Shown here one piece after another: positions 1 to 5,389 of a stretch of DNA of 5,389 nucleotides; the stretch's first letter is position 1, and the number at the start of each line of letters is the position of its first letter. The notes under the pieces are model-generated. The model had not been told where the DNA came from. It ran no database searches and was given only the letters and a program-made list of their open reading frames with translations. Made by a program: the position numbers and the translations under genes. The DNA comes from an uncultured Prevotellaceae bacterium (lineage in GTDB: Bacteria > Bacteroidota > Bacteroidia > Bacteroidales > Bacteroidaceae): positions 1-5,389 of the forward strand of contig CAJKQZ010000167.1 in the NCBI GenBank assembly GCA_905202115.1. The letters are read 5' to 3'.

Positions 1-1
1 T

Positions 2-82
2 GCTTGGCCGCTGACCGTTTTTGTCTGCAAACTCCTACGGCAAGGTGTACGGACAGAAAAGCTGCAGAAATCCATAAAATAA
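2..82 (+). CDS. Possible 3' end of an unrecognised upstream gene (partial)
   Basis: The frame beginning at base 2 is open from the window edge to a TAA at 80-82, giving 26 residues: a hydrophobic patch (PLTVFVCKLL, residues 3-12) followed by a basic, amphipathic tail ending in KSIK. This would fit the end of a membrane-associated protein that stops about 55 bases before the dnaB promoter. I do not recognise the family. The evidence is weak: 26 open codons are not significant, and the frame beginning at base 1 is also open, up to 153, although that frame would run through the likely dnaB promoter. The start and most of the gene would lie outside the window. Confidence 0.3.
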   Translation, partial: AWPLTVFVCKLLRQGVRTEKLQKSIK

Positions 83-113
83 TCCCCTACACATACCATA
101 ATATAAAAGAGGC

Positions 114-144
114 TTTGCTCTATCGGCAAGATTATTTAATTTTG
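114..144 (+). promoter_or_regulatory. Bacteroidota-type promoter of dnaB
   Basis: TTTG at 114-117 and TAATTTTG at 137-144 are separated by 19 bases. This matches the Bacteroides primary sigma factor consensus, which has TTTG near -33 and TAnnTTTG near -7. Transcription would start at roughly 148-151, giving a leader of about 42-45 bases before the ATG at 193. No Shine-Dalgarno sequence is present. The bases just before the start codon are A-rich (AAGCAAAAAATAAGAC), as is usual in this phylum. The promoter is inferred from sequence match only. Confidence 0.7.
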
Positions 145-148
145 CTTC

Positions 149-166
149 GCTGACTATCCGGTCAGC
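149..166 (+). promoter_or_regulatory. Hairpin in the dnaB mRNA leader
   Basis: GCTGAC (149-154) and GTCAGC (161-166) form a perfect 6-bp inverted repeat around the 6-base loop TATCCG. It begins almost exactly where transcription is expected to start and ends 26 bases before the dnaB start codon. It could be a 5'-terminal stem that stabilises the mRNA, or a dyad operator at the start site. The repeat is directly visible; its role is inference. Confidence 0.45.
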
Positions 167-192
167 ATTACACAGCAAGCAAAAAATAAGAC

Positions 193-1752
193 ATGCCCGA
201 ACAACAGAAGAGGAAATATACAAGAAAACGCACGGCCGAAGCCCCTGCGGAAGACGATTTCGGCCGCCTGCAGCCTCAGGCCGTAGACCTGGAACAGGCC
301 GTGCTCGGCGCACTTATGATAGAGCGCGATGCTTATTCGATGATAAGCGAGATTCTGAAGCCGGACAGCTTCTACGAAAAAAGGAACCAGCTTGTATACA
401 ATGCCATTCAGGGTCTGGCATACGAGCAGAAGCCTATAGACATACTGACCGTGCGTGAAAAACTGAAAACCAACGGTGACCTCGAGGACGTGGGGGGACC
501 GTTCTACATAGCGCAGCTCACGCAGAAGATGACTTCGACCGCTCATCTGATTTACCATGCAAAAATAATAGCACAGAAATATCTGCTTCGCCAGCTCATA
601 TCATACACCAGCCTTATACAGGGAAAAGCTTTCGACGAAACGCAGGATGTGGAAGAACTCATGCAGGAAGCCGAGGGGAAACTGTTCACCCTTTCGCAGC
701 AAAACACCACAAAAGACTATACACAGATCGACCCCGTGATAGACGAGGCGTACGAAGTGCTGCACAAGGCCGCGGCACGCAACGACGGACTAAGCGGCAT
801 TGCAAGCGGGTTCACCGAACTCGACAAATTCACGAGCGGTTGGCAGAACTCCGACCTCGTTATCCTCGCCGCGCGTCCGGCAATGGGAAAAACGGCGTTC
901 GCCCTCTCTATGGCAAAAAACATTGCCGTGGACGCGAAAAAGCCTATGGCTTTCTTTTCGTTGGAAATGAGCAACGTACAGCTCGTAAACCGACTTATAG
1001 TAAACGTTTGCGAAATCCCCGGCGAAAAACTCAAGAACGGACAGCTCGCACCCTATGAATGGGTGCAGCTCGACCAGTCTATCAAGAAACTTTACGGCGC
1101 ACCGCTCTATATAGACGACACTCCTTCGCTTTCAATCTTCGAGTTTCAGACAAAAGCGCGACGCCTTGTGCGCGAGCATGGCGTACAGATAATAATGATA
1201 GACTACCTGCAGCTCATGAACGCAAGCGGCATGAATTTCGGCAGCCGCCAGGAAGAAGTTTCGAACATAAGCCGCGCACTAAAGCAACTTGCAAAGGAAC
1301 TGAACATACCTATCCTTGCGCTGTCGCAGCTGAACCGCGGTGTTGAGACACGCCAGGGCAACGAAGGCAAACGTCCGCAACTGAGCGACCTGCGCGAATC
1401 GGGCGCGATAGAACAGGACGCCGACATAGTTTGTTTCATACACCGCCCAGAGTATTACCACATTTACGAAGAAAACGGCAAGGACATGCATGGCATGGCC
1501 GAAATCATAATAGCCAAACACCGTAACGGCGCAGTGGGAGACGTGGTACTGAGATTCAAATCGCAATTCGCACGTTTCCAGAACCCCGACGACGACATCA
1601 TAGCTTCGGCCAGCGATGTTTCGGCCTACTCCCCCGTTTCGGGCAACGAAAGTGCTCCGCAGTATGCCGGAGCCGCCAACGTGCCGCCTCCCACAGCCGA
1701 AGACGACCCCTTTGCCGGAATTCCGCCTGTAGACAACGCTCCTCCTTTCTGA
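193..1752 (+). CDS. dnaB: Replicative DNA helicase DnaB
   Basis: DnaB is the hexameric, ATP-driven helicase that unwinds DNA at the replication fork and recruits primase. The 519-residue protein has a short basic N-terminal extension (about 1-25), the DnaB N-terminal helical domain (about 29-130, beginning PQAVDLEQAVLGA), a linker, and the RecA-like motor (about 200-462). Visible motor motifs are Walker A, ARPAMGKT (227-234, K233/T234); Walker B, IIMIDYLQLM (333-342, D337); the DNA-loop region LSQLNRGVETR (377-387) followed by LSDLRESGAIEQDADIV; and KHRNG (442-446), which carries the arginine finger R444. Nothing essential is missing and no intein interrupts it. Residues 470-519 form a low-complexity acidic, proline-rich tail ending APPF. 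The first in-frame ATG was chosen because it follows the promoter and A-rich leader at the right distance; the next Met (42) lies inside the N domain. The gene leads the dnaB-pheT-yebC cluster. Confidence 0.98.
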   Translation: MPEQQKRKYTRKRTAEAPAEDDFGRLQPQAVDLEQAVLGALMIERDAYSMISEILKPDSFYEKRNQLVYNAIQGLAYEQKPIDILTVREKLKTNGDLEDVGGPFYIAQLTQKMTSTAHLIYHAKIIAQKYLLRQLISYTSLIQGKAFDETQDVEELMQEAEGKLFTLSQQNTTKDYTQIDPVIDEAYEVLHKAAARNDGLSGIASGFTELDKFTSGWQNSDLVILAARPAMGKTAFALSMAKNIAVDAKKPMAFFSLEMSNVQLVNRLIVNVCEIPGEKLKNGQLAPYEWVQLDQSIKKLYGAPLYIDDTPSLSIFEFQTKARRLVREHGVQIIMIDYLQLMNASGMNFGSRQEEVSNISRALKQLAKELNIPILALSQLNRGVETRQGNEGKRPQLSDLRESGAIEQDADIVCFIHRPEYYHIYEENGKDMHGMAEIIIAKHRNGAVGDVVLRFKSQFARFQNPDDDIIASASDVSAYSPVSGNESAPQYAGAANVPPPTAEDDPFAGIPPVDNAPPF

Positions 1753-1818
1753 AAAAACTTTCGTCACATTAACCCACAAGCGCAAAGCAGGAAGTAGGCG
1801 TCTTTCATAAAAATATTG

Positions 1819-1826
1819 TAAATTTG
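1819..1826 (+). promoter_or_regulatory. Possible internal promoter (-7 element) before pheT
   Basis: TAAATTTG at 1819-1826 fits the Bacteroides -7 consensus TAnnTTTG and lies 22 bases upstream of the pheT ATG. There is no TTTG at the expected -33 position, so this would be a weak or activator-dependent promoter. Initiation here would give a leader of only about 15-20 bases. The dnaB-pheT gap (1753-1848) shows no convincing terminator, so read-through from dnaB may also supply pheT. Confidence 0.4.
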
Positions 1827-1848
1827 CGCGCGAAAAACGATAAAGACA

Positions 1849-4314
1849 ATGAACATTTCATATAAATGGCTCAAGGAGTATGTTGATTTCAGTCTTACTC
1901 CGCAGGAAACAGCCGAAGCATTGACCTCGATAGGTCTTGAAGTAGGTTCGTTAGAAGAAGTGCAGGCCGTAAAAGGCGGACTGGCAGGACTCGTTGTGGG
2001 CGAGGTGCTCACCTGCGAACCTCACCCCGACAGCGACCACATGCATATATGCACCGTAAACATAGGTGCCGGCGAGCCTTCGCAGATAGTGTGCGGCGCG
2101 CCCAACGTTGCCGCAGGCCAAAAGGTTATAGTAGCCACTCTGGGCTGCAAGCTGTACGACGGCGACAAGGAATTCGTGATAAAGAAATCCAAGTTACGCG
2201 GCGTGGAAAGCTACGGCATGATCTGCGCTGAAGACGAAATCGGAATAGGAAACGACCACAACGGAATAATTGTTCTTCCCGCAGAAACGAAAGCCGGAAC
2301 GCCCGCCGCAGAATACTACCACCTTGAGAGCGACTACATGATAGAGGTAGACATAACGCCCAACAGAGCCGACGCATGCTCGCACTACGGCGTTGCACGC
2401 GACTTATACGCGTGGCTGGTGCAGAACGGATACGAGACAAGCCTTCACAGGCCGTCGGAAGACGACTTCAGCGTCGACAACAACGACCTCGACATAAACA
2501 TCGAGGTGGAAAACTTCGAAGCCTGCCCGTGCTATTGCGCCGTAACTGTCGAAGGCTGCAACGTAACCGAAAGCCCCGACTGGCTGAAGCAGAAACTGCA
2601 AATAATAGGGCAGCGCCCGATAAACAATATCGTAGACATTACAAACTACATCATGTTCGCCTACGGCCAACCGCTTCACTGCTTCGACGCCGACATGATA
2701 AAAGGCAAGAAAGTGGTAGTGCGTACAATGCCCGAGGGCACTCCTTTCGTAACACTCGACGGCGTTACCCACAAGCTCTCAGAACGCGACCTCGCAATCT
2801 GCAACTCGGAAGAACCTATGTGCATAGCAGGAGTATTCGGAGGCAAAGGCTCAGGAACATACGACACAACAACGAACATACTCTTCGAAAGCGCTTATTT
2901 CAATCCTTCATGGATAAGAAAAAGTGCGCGCCGACATGGGCTTTCGACCGACGCAAGCTTCCGCTTCGAAAGAGGAATCGACCCTAACGGGCAGATTTAC
3001 GCTCTCAAACAGGCTGCAATTCTTGCAAAACAGCTTGCAGGAGGAAAAATATCCATGCAAATCCGCATGGTAAGGGAACAGGAGCCGAAAGACTTCGTTG
3101 TAGATTTAAATTACGGCTATACAGACAAACTTATAGGCAAGCATATCGGCAAAGACACGATAAAAAGTATCGTCACCAGCCTTGAAATGAAAATTCTCGA
3201 GGAGAACGCCGACGGCATCAAGCTCGCCGTACCGCCATACCGCGTGGACGTTCAACGCCCCTGCGACGTAGTTGAAGACATTCTCAGAATTTACGGTTAC
3301 AACAACGTTGAAATACCTTCAACCCTTAACTCTACCATAACGATACAGGGAGAAGCCGACCGCTCCAACAAGTTACAGAATCTCGTAGGGGAGCAGTTGG
3401 TCGGCTGCGGCTTTAACGAGGTGCTCAACAACTCGCTCACAAAAACGTCCTACTACGACGGACTCGATACCTACTCTCTTGCAAAAGGAGTAAGCATTAT
3501 GAATCCGCTAAGCTCCGACCTCGGAACTCTCCGCCAGACACTTCTTTTCGGCGGACTGGAGAACATTCAGCGCAACATCAACCGTAAAGTCGAGGATCTG
3601 CGCTTTTTTGAATACGGCAACTGTTATCGTTTCGACGAGAAACGGCGCAATCCCGAAAAGCCCCTTTCCGCATACAGCGAAGACTTTCATCTGGGCCTTT
3701 GGCTGGCAGGCAAAAGCAAAACCGGTTCCTGGATTCAGAAGGAAGAAGCCGCAAACGTTTATTCTCTCAAAGCCTGCGTGCTCAACATATTCAACCGCGT
3801 CGGGCTACCTCTGCCGGCAGTAAAAATGCAACAGACATCCGACAACGAACTTCTGAGCGCCGCACTCACATATACCGACCACTCCGGCCGTAAAATAGCG
3901 GAAATCGGTATCGTAAAGCGCGAAATAATCCACAAGTTCGGCATTTCGTGCGACGTATTCTTTGCCGACATAAACTGGACGAACCTTATGAAGCTCACGA
4001 GCAAGAACAAAGTGTACTATTCGAAGCTGAGCAAATTCCCTCCCGTAAGCCGCGACCTCGCACTGCTTGTAGACAGCAGCGTAAAGTTCGACGAAATAGA
4101 GCGCACCGCTTATTCGTCGGAAAAGAAGCTTTTAAAAAGCGTAGAGCTGTTCGATGTCTACGAAGGCGACAAACTTCCGGAAGGCAAGAAGAGCTATGCC
4201 GTAAACTTCATACTTGAAGACAAAGAGCGCACGCTCACAGACACGACCATAGACAAGGTTATGGGCAACATTCTGCGCAATCTCGAAAACAAACTCGGCG
4301 CAAAACAACGATAA
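1849..4314 (+). CDS. pheT: Phenylalanine--tRNA ligase beta subunit
   Basis: PheT joins PheS in the cytoplasmic alpha2-beta2 enzyme that attaches phenylalanine to tRNA-Phe; the beta subunit binds tRNA and removes mischarged tyrosine. The 821 residues match the usual full length of about 800. Domains in order: an N-terminal part and EMAP-type tRNA-binding OB fold (about 40-155, with PHPDSDHMHICTV at 58-70 and VCGAPNV at 81-87); B3/B4 editing domain (about 210-380, with RPINNIVDITNYIM at 256-269 and GQPLHCFD at 273-280); B5 (about 410-485); a catalytic-like but inactive core (about 490-710); and the C-terminal FDX-ACB anticodon-binding domain (about 727-820, beginning SKFPPVSRDLALLVD). H277, E347, T367 and A369 line up with residues implicated in editing, so proofreading is probably intact. 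D467, D473, E476 and D477 have the spacing of the magnesium ligands shared with PheS. The ATG follows an A-rich leader. pheS is not in the window, so the two subunit genes are separate here. Confidence 0.98.
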   Translation: MNISYKWLKEYVDFSLTPQETAEALTSIGLEVGSLEEVQAVKGGLAGLVVGEVLTCEPHPDSDHMHICTVNIGAGEPSQIVCGAPNVAAGQKVIVATLGCKLYDGDKEFVIKKSKLRGVESYGMICAEDEIGIGNDHNGIIVLPAETKAGTPAAEYYHLESDYMIEVDITPNRADACSHYGVARDLYAWLVQNGYETSLHRPSEDDFSVDNNDLDINIEVENFEACPCYCAVTVEGCNVTESPDWLKQKLQIIGQRPINNIVDITNYIMFAYGQPLHCFDADMIKGKKVVVRTMPEGTPFVTLDGVTHKLSERDLAICNSEEPMCIAGVFGGKGSGTYDTTTNILFESAYFNPSWIRKSARRHGLSTDASFRFERGIDPNGQIYALKQAAILAKQLAGGKISMQIRMVREQEPKDFVVDLNYGYTDKLIGKHIGKDTIKSIVTSLEMKILEENADGIKLAVPPYRVDVQRPCDVVEDILRIYGYNNVEIPSTLNSTITIQGEADRSNKLQNLVGEQLVGCGFNEVLNNSLTKTSYYDGLDTYSLAKGVSIMNPLSSDLGTLRQTLLFGGLENIQRNINRKVEDLRFFEYGNCYRFDEKRRNPEKPLSAYSEDFHLGLWLAGKSKTGSWIQKEEAANVYSLKACVLNIFNRVGLPLPAVKMQQTSDNELLSAALTYTDHSGRKIAEIGIVKREIIHKFGISCDVFFADINWTNLMKLTSKNKVYYSKLSKFPPVSRDLALLVDSSVKFDEIERTAYSSEKKLLKSVELFDVYEGDKLPEGKKSYAVNFILEDKERTLTDTTIDKVMGNILRNLENKLGAKQR

Positions 4315-4319
4315 ACAAA

Positions 4320-4331
4320 ATATTTAAATAT
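4320..4331. repeat. 12-bp AT palindrome before yebC
   Basis: ATATTTAAATAT is a perfect 12-bp palindrome in the 40-base gap between the pheT stop and the yebC start, 23 bases before the ATG. The gap holds no TAnnTTTG promoter and no Shine-Dalgarno sequence. The palindrome could be a small operator. It could equally be a chance product of the AT-rich, unstructured leader that Bacteroidota use for translation initiation. Confidence 0.4.
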
Positions 4332-4354
4332 AAAAAACACAAATATCCGAACCA

Positions 4355-5080
4355 ATGGGAAGAGCATTTGAATATCGCAAGGCTGCAAAGCTGAAACGTT
4401 GGGGACACATGGCCCGCACATTCACTAAAATAGGTAAACAAATAGCCATAGCAGTAAAAGAAGGCGGACCGGAACCCGAAAACAACCCGCATTTGCGCGC
4501 TATAATAGCCAACGCCAAGCGGGAGAACATGCCAAACGACAACATACAGCGTGCTATCAAAAACGCTATGGGCAAAGACCAGAGCGAATACAAGAGCATG
4601 ACATACGAAGGCTACGGCCCGCACGGAATAGCAATATTCGTAGACACCCTGACCGACAATCCCACGCGCACCGTCGCCGATGTGCGCTCGATATTCAACA
4701 AATTCTCCGGAAACCTCGGAACAATGGGTTCGCTGGCCTTTCTTTTCGACCACAAGAGCGTTTTCTCTTTCCACAAAAAGGACGATCTCGACATGGACGA
4801 AATGATTCTCGAACTTATAGACTACGGAGTGGACGACGAGTTCGACACCGACGAAGAGGAAAACTCGGTAACGATATACGGCGACCCGAAAAGTTTCGGA
4901 CAAATCCAGAAATACCTGGAAGACAAGGGCCTTGACGTTATCGGCGCTGAATTTACATACATTCCCAACGATTTGAAAGAAGCTACTCCCGAACAGCGCG
5001 AGACCATTGACAAAATGGTAGAGAAGCTCGAAGAGTTCGACGACGTTCAGACCGTTTACACCAACATGAAGCCCGAATAA
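4355..5080 (+). CDS. YebC/PmpR (TACO1-like) family regulator or translation factor
   Basis: The 241-residue protein is a full-length member of the YebC/PmpR/TACO1 family. Members have been described as DNA-binding transcription regulators (PmpR). More recently they have been described as ribosome-associated factors that help translation of proline-rich stretches. Visible landmarks: the basic, helical N-terminus MGRAFEYRKAAKLKRWGHMA (1-20); FTKIGKQIAIAVKEGGPEP (23-41); the family signature YEGYGPHGIAIFVDTLTDN (84-102) followed by RTVADVRSIFNKFSGNLGTMGSLAFLF up to 131; an acidic central stretch (143-170); and the C-terminal region ending DDVQTVYTN (229-237). The start MGR, rather than the MAGHSKW of Escherichia coli YebC, resembles Bacillus subtilis YeeI. 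The gene follows pheT by 40 bases with no terminator between them, so it is probably cotranscribed. Which function applies here cannot be read from sequence; yebC-like is a family name only. Confidence 0.95.
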   Translation: MGRAFEYRKAAKLKRWGHMARTFTKIGKQIAIAVKEGGPEPENNPHLRAIIANAKRENMPNDNIQRAIKNAMGKDQSEYKSMTYEGYGPHGIAIFVDTLTDNPTRTVADVRSIFNKFSGNLGTMGSLAFLFDHKSVFSFHKKDDLDMDEMILELIDYGVDDEFDTDEEENSVTIYGDPKSFGQIQKYLEDKGLDVIGAEFTYIPNDLKEATPEQRETIDKMVEKLEEFDDVQTVYTNMKPE

Positions 5081-5084
5081 AACA

Positions 5085-5165
5085 AACATTCCGGACATTT
5101 CGCCCTGTCGCGACGCCGTTCAGAACATGCGACGAAGCACAAAAGCGGAATGTTATCAACGATAA
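5085..5165 (+). repeat. Nested and adjacent inverted repeats in the yebC 3' region
   Basis: AACATTCCG (5085-5093) is perfectly complementary to CGGAATGTT (5146-5154). Inside the 52-base loop, GTCGC (5107-5111) pairs with GCGAC (5129-5133), extendable by wobble pairs on both sides. Overlapping the right arm, TTATC (5153-5157) and GATAA (5161-5165) form a 5-bp stem with an AAC loop, which would compete with the outer 9-bp stem. Together they suggest a folded RNA beginning four bases after the yebC stop codon. The pairings are visible; their formation in RNA is inferred. Confidence 0.4.
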
Positions 5166-5172
5166 GAACTAT

Positions 5173-5217
5173 ACACAGGCAGGCGCAGAGACTTGTTCCC
5201 CGTGCCTGCCTGTGTTT
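5173..5217 (+). terminator. Probable Rho-independent terminator of the cluster
   Basis: ACACAGGCAGGC (5173-5184) and GCCTGCCTGTGT (5204-5215) form a perfect 12-bp GC-rich stem, extended inward by a G-T and a C-G pair to 14 bp around a 15-base loop. The right arm runs into TTTCTGTG, so the T-run is short and interrupted. The stem lies about 93 bases downstream of the yebC stop and is the only strong hairpin after the three genes, which suggests it ends their transcript. A structured 3' UTR element or a small-RNA stem is the alternative. Confidence 0.65.
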
Positions 5218-5301
5218 CTGTGCTGTTTCAGGAGCAAGATACCGTTCCGCCAAAGCAAACAGCCTGCGGGCAAAAGATTCCTGCTTAAACCGGATTTTTC
5301 G

Positions 5302-5336
5302 CAAAAATAAAAAAAATAAAAAAATCACACTGCAAA
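5302..5336 (-). promoter_or_regulatory. Weak candidate leftward promoter
   Basis: Read on the minus strand, TATTTTTG (5309-5302) fits TAnnTTTG, and a TTTG (5336-5333) lies 23 bases upstream of it, which is longer than the usual spacing of about 19-21. It would drive a transcript leftward from about 5295 through the hairpin towards the 3' end of yebC. It lies in an A-rich tract where such matches arise easily by chance, so confidence is low. Confidence 0.15.
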
Positions 5337-5389
5337 AAAACTTCCCGCAGATAATTGAAAATACAAGGCACATAATCGAAAATATGTCT

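Larger units (their letters stand above)
5081..5389. other. Intergenic region after yebC, no convincing gene
   Basis: This 309-base stretch contains inverted repeats (5085-5165), a strong terminator-like hairpin (5173-5217), a middle section with no clear signal (5218-5290), and an A-rich tract (5302-5340). A minus-strand reading frame of 105 codons (5056-5373) overlaps the end of yebC. Its hydrophobic start is simply the reverse complement of the A-rich tract, so I do not call it a gene. An ATG at 5384-5386 preceded by an A-rich leader could open the next + strand gene, but only two codons are visible and no TAnnTTTG element precedes it. I see no tRNA or other RNA family. Confidence 0.6.

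Noticed and set aside
108..121. AGAG/CTCT inverted repeat after the possible upstream gene, considered as its terminator
   Set aside because: The stem is only 4 bp, has no T-run and overlaps the -33 element of the dnaB promoter.
1..153. Frame beginning at base 1, open to a TGA at 151-153
   Set aside because: It would run through the likely dnaB promoter at 114-144 and gives a composition with no recognisable character. The frame ending at 82 is the better, though still weak, candidate.
1279..1785. 168-codon minus-strand reading frame opposite the end of dnaB
   Set aside because: It is antisense to the conserved helicase motor and tail, with no recognisable motif.
1826..1832. GCGCGCG run next to the pheT -7 element
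   Set aside because: It is too short to form a meaningful stem or operator and has no partner repeat nearby.
2376..2987. 203-codon + strand reading frame inside pheT
   Set aside because: It is an out-of-frame, Arg-rich shadow of the B3/B4 coding region of pheT, which is intact in its own frame.
4259..5098. Long minus-strand reading frame (279 codons) opposite yebC
   Set aside because: It lies entirely antisense to a clearly conserved gene. Its composition (rich in Val, Phe and Cys) is what the reverse complement of the yebC codons gives, and it shows no domain.
5153..5161. TTATCAACG, similar to a DnaA box
   Set aside because: It does not match the consensus TTATNCACA at the key central positions, and no cluster of similar sites is present, so there is no support for an origin near dnaB.
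5056..5373. 105-codon minus-strand reading frame with a hydrophobic N-terminus
   Set aside because: The hydrophobic segment is just the reverse complement of the A-rich tract, the frame crosses the terminator hairpin and overlaps yebC, and the remainder resembles no family I know.
1..5389. Mobile element, CRISPR, toxin-antitoxin or defence system
   Set aside because: There are no direct repeats, terminal inverted repeats, transposase or integrase motifs, spacer arrays or small gene pairs; the window is filled by three conserved housekeeping genes.

Overview
This window is a compact stretch of bacterial chromosome carrying three complete genes, all on the + strand: dnaB (replicative helicase), pheT (phenylalanyl-tRNA synthetase beta subunit) and a yebC/pmpR-family gene. 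The protein sequences, the apparent absence of Shine-Dalgarno sequences, the A-rich leaders and the promoter elements of the form TTTG-N19-TAnnTTTG all point to the phylum Bacteroidota, most likely order Bacteroidales (Bacteroides/Prevotella relatives). I cannot resolve the genus. The coding DNA is near 50% GC by eye, and isoleucine is mostly encoded by ATA.

Layout. Positions 1-82 hold what may be the last 26 codons of an unrecognised upstream gene. Positions 83-192 are the dnaB control region, with a good Bacteroidota-type promoter (114-144) and a 6-bp hairpin (149-166) at the expected start of the mRNA. dnaB occupies 193-1752. A 96-bp gap follows, with a second TAnnTTTG element (1819-1826) just before pheT (1849-4314). 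A 40-bp AT-rich gap with a 12-bp palindrome precedes yebC (4355-5080). The last 309 bp (5081-5389) contain no convincing gene. They carry inverted repeats, a strong GC-rich hairpin that is probably the terminator of the cluster (5173-5217), and an A-rich tract up to the window edge.

How the genes relate. They are housekeeping genes for replication (DnaB) and translation (PheT charges and proofreads tRNA-Phe; YebC-family proteins have been described as transcription regulators and, more recently, as translation factors). No terminator is visible between them, so they could be read as one transcript from the dnaB promoter, with extra initiation before pheT. The partner gene pheS is not in the window.

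I see no mobile element, CRISPR array, defence system, tRNA or rRNA. The window looks like conserved core genome rather than a new system. The observations most worth checking are the leader hairpin of dnaB, the SSB-like acidic/proline tail of DnaB, the strong ATA bias, and the structured region downstream of yebC.
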